The notes below the pieces were generated by a model. It had not been told where the DNA came from. It was given only the letters and a program-made list of their open reading frames with translations, and did not search any database. Shown here piece by piece: positions 47,296 through 64,000 of a DNA stretch of 64,000 nt (position 1 is the first letter of the stretch; every line of letters begins with the position of its first letter). The stretch is from Oryzias latipes. Lineage: Eukaryota; Chordata; Actinopteri; Beloniformes; Adrianichthyidae. Location: NCBI RefSeq assembly GCF_002234675.1, contig NC_019876.2, positions 15,055,354-15,119,353 of the forward strand, read 5' to 3'. Made by a program: the position numbers and the translations under genes.

Positions 47296-50200
47296 ATGTC
47301 TGCACTGAACGCGTCAAATGACAAGTTCCGGGGTTTGATCTCCAAGTCTTCTAATGTCCCCTTGCCCGCACTAAGTGAGATGCCACAGCCGCACTCTGTG
47401 CCTCCATCTTTGTTCGCCACATACTTTTTATAAATAGTTTTATTTTTTCTCTTACAGTATGCTCAAAGGTGCTTTTCTGCGCCATGCCCATCGCTCAGAT
47501 CGCATTAGGTGAGAAGTAGAACCATTAAGTTCTAAAGTCGCTTCATTTGAAGTACACTGTAATAAAACCGTCTGTCCACCAGGTGCTGTGAACTTAAACG
47601 ACTGTCCGCTGCAGCCTTACATCCCCATCTATCTGATCGTGTCGGGGGTCTTTAGTCTGCTGCTGGTGATCCTGGCCGCCCTGCCCTGCACTCAGGGTTC
47701 CAACCAGCTTAGTTGCCTCTGCACGGCCTGGAACTCGCTGACGACCTTCTTCCTCTTCTGCTGGTTCATCGCTGGTGAGTTTTTGGGGACAGTCGGTCGA
47801 GGGAGAGATGCCAAAACAAACACTGTGACGGACTAGGATGAACGACGGAGGCCCTCCATGAAAGAAAATATCTATATGTACACGAGAGGAAAAGTATGAG
47901 AAAGAAGTTGTAAGTTTATGAGGACAAAGCCGTGCTTAAAAAAAAATAAAAAATCTGGTCGTGACCTCCAAATGCCGACTAAATCAATCAATGTACCCAT
48001 TTATAGGTTATAAGGCTCTGGTTTATCACAAGAATCCATACGCCATAATAATGCATTTGGACCACTGCAGCTATACTGCCGACGGCGTCCGCCAGAAATC
48101 TTCTTCTGACGACGCCCAGTCATCTATTTCCATAATTGTGAAAGAAAAGGCTCAAGTAAAGGCTTACAATGTCGCTCATACTGAAACACCAGATTTGCTC
48201 TTTTCTTGTGGTTAATTAATTTGTGTGGTAAATTTATGGCTGTAACCTCAAATTTGAACTTATTATAAAGTTAAAAATTTAATTAATAATAAATGAATAA
48301 ATAACTTTATTCTCGTAAAAGTACAACTTTTTTTTTAAAAGTATGACTTTTTTTCTCATAATCTGATGACTTTATTTTCTTAAAATTATTACTTTTGTCT
48401 CATAATTTTACTACTTTATATTCTTAAAATTATGAATTGTTTTTTCTCATAATTTAGGACTATTCTTGCAAATGCCATAATTGTTTAAAGATAAAAAGTG
48501 AAGCAAAAGAAACATAAAGAAGCTATAAAAAAAAGAGATTCTCATATTAGCAGCACATATCAAGCACAAACATATTTCTCAGCACTAGGAGAAAATTGTT
48601 TTCTTTTTTTACATCAATTCTTTAGCAAATACAAGAGAAATAAACATTAGTCACTCTGATCACATCATTCAGGTCCTGTGGAGTGAAATGTTTGGGGATT
48701 TCAACAAGCGTCTACATAGACTTATCGTTGAAAGTGGCAGCTAGAAGTAGCGTTGCCGAGGGCGATGAGAATGTAGCTGTACAGGTATTTTGAAGGTGCT
48801 ATGCAGCGTGTCCCAAAACCAGCTCTGGAGTAATTGTGAAACGGTTACTAAATGACTGACTGACAGCCACATTGAGGACATAAGTTCAAAAAGAAACCAT
48901 TCATTGATGGAGCGACGGATAATGTGGAAAATATCTGAAGCAGGGGCATTCAAAGGAGTTTAGAGGGGCGGGGCTTAAAGTCAGAGAAGGGCGGCAAAAA
49001 CCCTTAAACAATACGGAAATTAAGTAAAATTTTAAAACAAACTATTAAGTAAATAAACAAACAACGAATAGGTAGAAAGGCGCGGCTTAGACTCACTGAT
49101 TCCAGACCCGCAACAAACTAACAGCTGCTTCCTAATACATAATAATAATAATAAAAATAATAATAATAATTAATAAGTAATGATAGTTGTCATCCATAAA
49201 ATTAATATAATGTATTGGGTTTACTGGATTTAAAGAAAAATAAATTCTTAGAAAGGAGTCTGCATCGAAGTGAATTTGTTTCCATCACTTAACTTAACTT
49301 AACTTAACTTAACTTAACTTAACTTAACTTAACTTAACTTAACTTAACTTAACTTAACTTAACTTAACTTAACTTAACTTAACTTAACTTAACTTAACTT
49401 AACTTTTGGTGTTTGACAGACAGAAAACTTTATTCAAGGTTGTGGACAAAAGATCAAAGGAAACATCACGCTCATAAAGAATAAAAATAATTACATTAAG
49501 TAATTAAATAAATATCCTGTCTGGAACATTCTCATGTATAAAGTAAAATGTTTAAAAAAAAAACACATGCGTTGCATAATGAGGAAATAAAACACTTCAT
49601 GTTCGTAATTTGTTATTTATTTATGTATTTTTCGTTCTCAAAAAGTATCGTTAAAATACCGGATCGATGAGCAGTATCAATAAGAGTAGTAGTACCGTTA
49701 AAACCTTAACGATACCCATCCCTAGAATCGACATGAACAAAGTTTATTACAGATGGTAATATTATAAACACAGACGTCCAACGTTTTTTCACATTTTGGA
49801 GCCACATTTTCTTGTTGCATCTCAAACAGAAATGTATTAATGTTGGGTTATTTTGCAGCACATACCTACAAAACTATAAAATAAAAACAAGACAGTGTAA
49901 ATTTCAATAGACCAGTTGGCGTATTTCAGCTCTGAAGCCGGTGGCAAAAGGCTTAAACCGACAAACGCCTGCTTTGAATGCTATCAGCTGTGTGTGAAGC
50001 TCCAGAGCAGCGCGGCCCGATAAGTGAGCACACAGATGAGGGGGGGGTGTCTGCTCGGATGCTAAGCACCGCCCTGGTACGGGCGGAATTTGCCTCGGGC
50101 TCAAAGAAGCTGCCAGCATCAGTTAAGCCTCAAAAATGTCATTTGAATATCTGACTGGCATTTTGGCACGTAAGGACAGAGAAGAGTCCTGAGGCTCCAT

Positions 50201-51587
50201 CCAAGACTCTCCGTGGAGGTTTTGACCTGAAGCTGGTGGGCTAAAATCTCTGACCTGAGGCCCACGGGTGATGGTCACCAACTATTTGAAATGTAGTGGC
50301 ATTTATCAGCCACTAGGTGTCCATCTTTGTCCTTTTTTTCTATTCTTTTCCTCCCCACTGGGATTGATGGCCCTGATGAACTCCCACCGTTGTACTCCTC
50401 GAGTGTTTTGTGTGAAATGAGTCAGAGGAGCAGTCCTGGCTCAGCGAGGGAGCTGCCACCGCTGGGTCCCACCAACTGTCAGCCATGTGACGGCGGGGAA
50501 GACTCACATGTTCGGCTCGGCTGCCGCCACTCTGCCGAGCGCCACGTTTGGCTCACCGAGACCAACGGGAACCGCTCGTCTGGTTTCATTTCACACATCG
50601 GAGAAGCCAACAGAAACCGAACCGGATTTCATCCTTTCATTTGTTATTGTTATACTGCCTTTTAAATCTTTTTAAACACGTAAACCTCAATCTTTGAAGG
50701 CCCACTCTGATGAAAATGGTATTTTTAAGATTTTGTTTTGTTTTGTTTATGAAGTTATAAACGGACCAATCAGATGCCTCCATCAAAGGATGCGGTCTCA
50801 CGGCCAACGTTTCATTGGACTCGCTCTCAAGTTTCTCCTGATTGGCGAGAGTGGGTGGTTGCCATAGAAACGGTGGCTCAGACCGATTCGGACCCAGCGC
50901 CGCTCACTGATGCCTTAAGATTGAGCTTCTTTTTTTTGATCATTTTATTTTGTAGAAAATCCGAGGAATATTTGCTATTTGCTCCAAATGTTTAAAAGCT
51001 GCTGGGCCTTTAGGTTTGAAATGACACTTTTATTCTGGAATCCTGTAAAACAAAGACTGTTGTCCTAGTTTGGATGGCAGCCGAAGAATCGATATGTTTC
51101 TGCGTGGTGATGATGGAAGGAGACGCTGTCAGGAAATCTAAGCGTAAACAAGATGTAAACACAAAAGAAATACTTTTTTTTTTTTTTAAGAATACAGGAG
51201 TTTCTATAATATTAAATAAAGTCTATTCTAACTGAAGGGTAAAATTGATGACAATTCAAAGAGAAACTTGAAAAATATTAGTAGAAAACAAAAAAAAGAC
51301 TTTTCTCCTTCAAAATAAAAGCTGGTGTATAGGAGGAAAGTTTGAATCCCTTTCACTCAGCCTTTTTTCTTTGTCTTTTATCAGGTAATGTGTGGATTTA
51401 CTCCATTTACGAGCCCAACTACAACAAGAACTCCAACAGCACGGAGCTCTACTGCGACAAAACTGTGTACTTGTTTGCGTTCTGGACCTCGACGTTGGTC
51501 TACATCCTCGCGGGCCTCCTCATGTTCGGCGGGGTTTGCTGCCTTCTCTGCACCTGCCTCTGCAAGGCTGACCCAGACGACCACTAA
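47296..51587 (+). CDS. tmem272: Transmembrane protein 272-like four-pass membrane protein, 4 coding exons
   Basis: Small integral membrane protein of unknown biochemical role. Coding exons 47296-47374, 47458-47508, 47583-47774 and 51385-51587 join in phase 1 throughout and give 174 aa. Hydrophobic segments lie at residues about 30-46, 57-78, 95-113 and 135-163. The CPLQPYIPIYLIVSG stretch before the second segment and the Cys-rich end of the fourth segment (CCLLCTCLC) are the features by which I recognise the TMEM272-like family. A single N-glycosylation sequon (NST, Asn125) and Cys131 lie in the loop between segments 3 and 4. The ATG is 7 bases inside its exon, so a 5' non-coding exon is expected; the best candidate ends at 44477. 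The third intron is 3.6 kb and holds low-complexity repeats. The family assignment rests on remembered similarity; membrane topology is predicted only from hydrophobicity. Confidence 0.85.
49136..49175 (+). repeat. AAT-rich microsatellite
   Basis: Interrupted AAT units in TMEM272-like intron 3. Confidence 0.75.
49287..49405 (+). repeat. AACTT pentanucleotide microsatellite, about 24 perfect units
   Basis: An uninterrupted AACTT array of 119 bases in TMEM272-like intron 3. It has no spacers, so it is not a CRISPR array. Confidence 0.95.
50755..50935 (+). repeat. Repeat family G copy in TMEM272-like intron 3
   Basis: GACCAATCAGATGCCTCCAT, CTCCTGATTGGCGAGAGTGG and TGGTTGCCATAGAAACGGTG match the other two copies. 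Confidence 0.45.
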
Positions 51588-51910
51588 AGGTCCTGCAGCT
51601 CGCCGAGTTTTTGAATTCCATGTTCTGTCAAGTTCAGAGATAAGGTTGGAGGTAAAAAAAAAAATATCTGAAAAGAGTTTTTTCAGCATCTTCAAAGACA
51701 TTTACTTAAAGTTTGGGACATTTTTAACACTGGTTTTAGGAGAGTTTATGTCTACATGTTTTTCTCATTCTGGGTTTTCTGCCTCTGCAGAACATGTAAG
51801 GTTTATTTTTCCTCTTATATTAACTCTAGTTCATTTTTAAGCTAAAAATGACACAAAAAAGGTCTATTCTAATCCAAGGGTAACAGTGGGGAAAATTCAA
51901 AGAGAATAAT

Positions 51911-51916
51911 AATAAA
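51911..51916 (+). terminator. tmem272: Candidate polyadenylation signal of the TMEM272-like gene
   Basis: AATAAA in the sequence AATAATAATAAAACC, about 325 bases past the stop codon, is the first clear hexamer downstream. Confidence 0.45.
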
Positions 51917-51919
51917 ACC

Positions 51920-54115
51920 TTATTAGTATAAAACCTTTGTTTTTCTAGTCAAATATTTCTAGTCAAATATTTCTAGGCAAATTACAAAATGTTTAGTTTG
52001 TTTGATAGTTTCAAGAAAAACCAACAAACTATTTGTGCTAGAAAACCATGAACTGCATTAAAAACATTCAGAAAAAGCAAAACAAACCAATCTGTCTTTG
52101 TGAAAAAATTATCTTTCCATCTTTTCCACATGCTCAGATGATGATGTAAGCTACAAATGAGACGGGGCTTCATGAAGAAACGCACCAAAAATATCATTTT
52201 AAGAGGATAAATAATTGGATTGGACTAAATATTTTATAATAAGAAAAATTTAATTAAAGAGGGAAATCAAAAGAAAAAATATCTACATAGCACAACAAAC
52301 TTTGTTTAAATACCATCAAAAACACAAAGAAATGCCTTAAAAAATGTGTTAAATGTATGAAAACTTAAAAATATCACCTTTTGGGTTTTTTTATGGATGT
52401 AAAGTGATTGATTTCCAAAAGGATCACATGTAGAACTTGAGTAATCCTCACGATATCAAGCAAAATGCTTCATTCCCCACACGACAAACATTGAGGTGGT
52501 TCCTAAAATGGAGGTTTTTCCAGGTCACATCTTATCACTGTGGCTTCTTTTCTCATCCAACATGAAAGGTTGGTGCTCCTGTGATGGTCGTAAGTCTGTC
52601 TGTGTTCATTTTAAACACCCACTCCATGTTTTTAACATGTCCTTGAGGCATTTTTCTGTTGGAGGCCATATATGAAGGAAATGAAGCTCAAAATCGGGTT
52701 TTCTTTTTTTTATTTAATTCAAATTGGTGTGACTCCGGACAAAAGAATGCTATGAGACAAATATTGTATTTGTGATGTAGAACGTATACACTGGTTGAGC
52801 CACAAGCTTCTTCCTCCGACTAAATCAATTTACGTCTTTGTTTTCCTCGTATGAGCTGGCATTTGGTAAAAAAAAAAACTGTAGGGTTGGACGGCTCCAA
52901 TATTGCTCGCCAGTTTTGTTGCGGCGGTAGGTTGAGGGTGTGAGGGGCTGTAAGGTAGCAGGAGAGACAGCGTAACCAGAGGACTCTCAGTAAGGTGAGG
53001 ACGGGGTGGGTTTGCTCCGCCCCCAACTCAGAGGTGAGTTTCTAATGAACTTCTACTGAGTTCATTAGAAACGATGTCCTAGAAAACAACACAGGTTGTT
53101 TTATTTAGGCTAAAACAGCATACTTATAATTTTGAAGAAAAAAAAAACGCTTTGATCAAATGATGATCAGAGTCTTTAGTTTATCTTTATTTAAACCATT
53201 GATATCAGGTTTTAAAAGGAATTCTTAGAAGATGCCCCGCCCCCTGTCTATCAGGTTCTGTTAGTCCCTTTGTGGTACTAACAGAACCTCGTGGTACTTG
53301 TGGTTCTATCTGCTGCTCGTCTTGTTCTCAGCTCAGACTTCCACTTAGATTAGATTATCAGAAAGAGTGGCTGAACAGCAGCAGGTGTCAATTCCCCTTG
53401 ACTGTTTTCTCAGTACACGCTGACCCGAAGCACCACAATGAAATCACAAAAACCTTAGCTTAACAACAGCCTCCTGTCAACAGAGAGCTCTCCGTACCCT
53501 TTTCCTTGTCTCCAGAGTACACACAAACCCTTTGGCCTCTGTGTGTTGTTTTTTTTTCCTACCGTTGGCTGAGTTGAAGCACAGCAGTCCTCCACCACCA
53601 GAGTCTGAGCCGACCAAAGCTGCCTTTGGATTCTGCTCGACTCCAAAGATTCCCCAAAAAAGCCTCTACCTGCTGCTGCTCTGCATTTCAATAAAGTCAT
53701 TGAAACCTCTTTACGTCATCGTATTTATTTAGTTTTGCATTTGAAACATTTTTTTTCCCCAACTGTTATTTGTGGTGGGAGTATTATAATTTGGGGTAAT
53801 TGTGCTGCATTTTGCCCAGTGTTGACTTGTTTTCAAATCAAATGCCCACATTTGGTCTTCAATGTAAAGGTTTTCTCACATCACATTGAAGGAACTGTGG
53901 AAATGTTTTGAGCAAGAAAGGATTCAGTGGAGTGGAATGGTTGACATTGGGCTCATTAGTGCACAACTCGTAGAGCTTTATAAGTTGGGTGAAAAATTGA
54001 ACCGTCACATTTGTCTTTCATACATAACTCTGAATTTTTGTTTAAATATTTTCTTTTACCCTTTTATTTATTTATTTATTTTAAAGCCAAAACTCAAAAA
54101 TTAGATCAAAAAATG
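51920..54115. other. Convergent intergenic spacer between TMEM272-like and enhancer genes
   Basis: The flanking genes point toward each other. Apart from repeat family D (52610-53090) the stretch is AT-rich with short frames only. A GC-richer piece at 53230-53700 has no recognisable domain. Confidence 0.55.
52610..53090 (+). repeat. Repeat family D copy between TMEM272-like and enhancer genes
   Basis: GGCATTTTTCTGTTGGAGGC, GTCTTTGTTTTCCTCGTATG and GGCTCCAATATTGCTCGCC match 5372-5640. The 3' end TGAGTTCATTAGAAACGATG matches the start of the reverse copy at 18580. Confidence 0.55.
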
Positions 54116-54117
54116 TG

Positions 54118-54123
54118 TTTATT
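54118..54123 (-). terminator. pcolce: Candidate polyadenylation signal of the procollagen enhancer gene
   Basis: The minus strand reads AATAAA about 196 bases past the stop codon at 54319. Further overlapping AATAAA copies lie at 54063-54080. Confidence 0.45.
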
Positions 54124-54318
54124 GGTAACTTTCTAACATTATGTTGCTTGAATAATATACTGTACCATTTACATACAAAATTTAAATGCAATACTTTGAG
54201 CGTTTAAAATGTTAAAGTTTTTCTTTTTTCCAGCCACATGTTGATTGCATAACAATTCCTTCAAGAGGGTTGCTTGAAAATATTTCCTGTCTCCCGATTG
54301 GCTGATGGAGCTGTGATG

Positions 54319-63326
<9,008 letters not shown>

Positions 63327-63669
63327 CTGGAGGGTTGAAGAAAGGACACGTGAAAGCTGAAAACCGTCCATCGGTTTCCCTTTTGTTTAGCAACAGCTTA
63401 GGGTGGCCACGCTTTAAGACAAATTTAAGGATTTTTTTTTTTGTTTATTGCATTGACTGTAAATGAGAACTGGACTGAATGAGCCCCTCCAATTCCTCCA
63501 TTCCAAACAGGAAGTAGCTGCTGGCTCCAAGAAGCCAAAATAGACTTCTGTAGAGAAATAAACAGCTTTTACTCAGCCATTCTATTGGTTAGAATAACAA
63601 CTCTCGTTCTGATACCTTTATTCAACTTCTTGTTAATCCTATTTCTTTTCACTATATTGTTTCTTTGTT

Positions 63670-63830
63670 ACAAAAACTGACCAATCAAATGCCTGCTGGC
63701 CACCAAGTCCAACATTTGAAATGTTTGATTTGTAGATGTCGTGTAGCTTTTAAGCGGTGGGGGTGGGAACTTCCAACAAGCTCACTACTGATTGGTGTAA
63801 GTGGTTGCCATAGAAACATTGCCTTAAACC
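63670..63830 (+). repeat. Repeat family G copy near right edge
   Basis: CTGACCAATCAAATGCCTGC and GTGGTTGCCATAGAAACATT match 50755-50935. It lies upstream of the first visible enhancer exon. Confidence 0.45.
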
Positions 63831-63832
63831 AC

Positions 63833-64000
63833 ATGTGTCAAACTCAAGGCCCGGGGGCCAAATGTGGCCCGCGAGAGCATAAAATTCCAAATCCAAAATT
63901 TGGATGGAAGAACTTGATAGGGTTTTTCATAACACCTTAAATCAAAAGCAAACATAAACTTTACAGTTGGGTGTTAAGAAGATCCTCATATCTTGTGGTC
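63833..64000 (+). mobile_element. Start of a hAT-like dispersed repeat, cut by the window edge
   Basis: CATGTGTCAAACTCAAGGCC followed by CGGGGGCCAAATGTGGCCCG is a widely recurring vertebrate repeat terminus. The other end lies outside the window, so the type cannot be confirmed here. Confidence 0.45.

Noticed and set aside
49287..49405. CRISPR-like array
   Set aside because: Pure 5-base tandem repeat without spacers, in a vertebrate intron.
53230..53700. GC-richer stretch as a 3' exon of either neighbouring gene
   Set aside because: Both neighbouring genes already end with clear stops and candidate polyadenylation signals; no matching domain sequence.

Overview
The window is vertebrate nuclear DNA, most likely from a teleost fish. 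It holds split genes with GT-AG introns, dense tRNA-derived SINEs, Tc1/mariner, hAT, Harbinger-like and pogo-like DNA transposons, an R2-type (restriction-like endonuclease) LINE fragment, and a zona-pellucida gene of the fish ZP3 class without a transmembrane tail. The species cannot be named from the sequence alone.

Four protein-coding genes can be assembled exon by exon. (1) Minus strand, 16958 to 6329: a complete seven-exon ZP3-like egg-coat gene (375 aa); its second intron, about 9.1 kb, carries a large transposon. (2) Plus strand, 23300 to 34001: a complete twelve-exon calpain of the calpain-5 type (about 705 aa) with an intact Cys-His-Asn triad and an unusually long linker. (3) Plus strand, 47296 to 51587: a four-coding-exon, four-pass membrane protein of the TMEM272 type (174 aa), with a probable non-coding first exon near 44.4 kb. 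(4) Minus strand, 63326 to 54319: the 3' seven exons of a procollagen C-endopeptidase enhancer (half of CUB1, CUB2, a Thr/Lys/Pro-rich linker of about 200 aa, NTR); its signal peptide and the start of CUB1 lie beyond the right edge.

The rest is largely mobile DNA. The most striking piece is a 6.3-kb element (9455-15797) in the ZP3-like intron. It has terminal inverted repeats of about 528 bp, a 6-bp direct repeat (GATTTT) at its borders, and a broken multi-exon transposase gene with an integrase-like core on its minus strand; a 1.4-kb hAT-type element is nested in it. A second, right-truncated copy begins at 36857, exactly where the homology between two duplicated segments (35361-36856 and 43332-44265) ends. 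Between these segments lie an R2-type LINE 3' fragment, a decayed retroviral-type gag-pol relic and a 680-bp inverted-repeat transposon. A Tc1-like relic with several nested insertions and a pogo-like element fill the 5.8-kb intron of the enhancer gene. A Harbinger-like element with a frameshifted Myb/SANT-like reading frame sits in a calpain intron.

The four genes do not form a functional cluster: egg coat, cytosolic protease, small membrane protein and collagen processing. I found no tRNA, rRNA or CRISPR feature. The left 6 kb, the 17.0-23.3 kb spacer and the 51.9-54.1 kb spacer contain repeats but no gene I can support.
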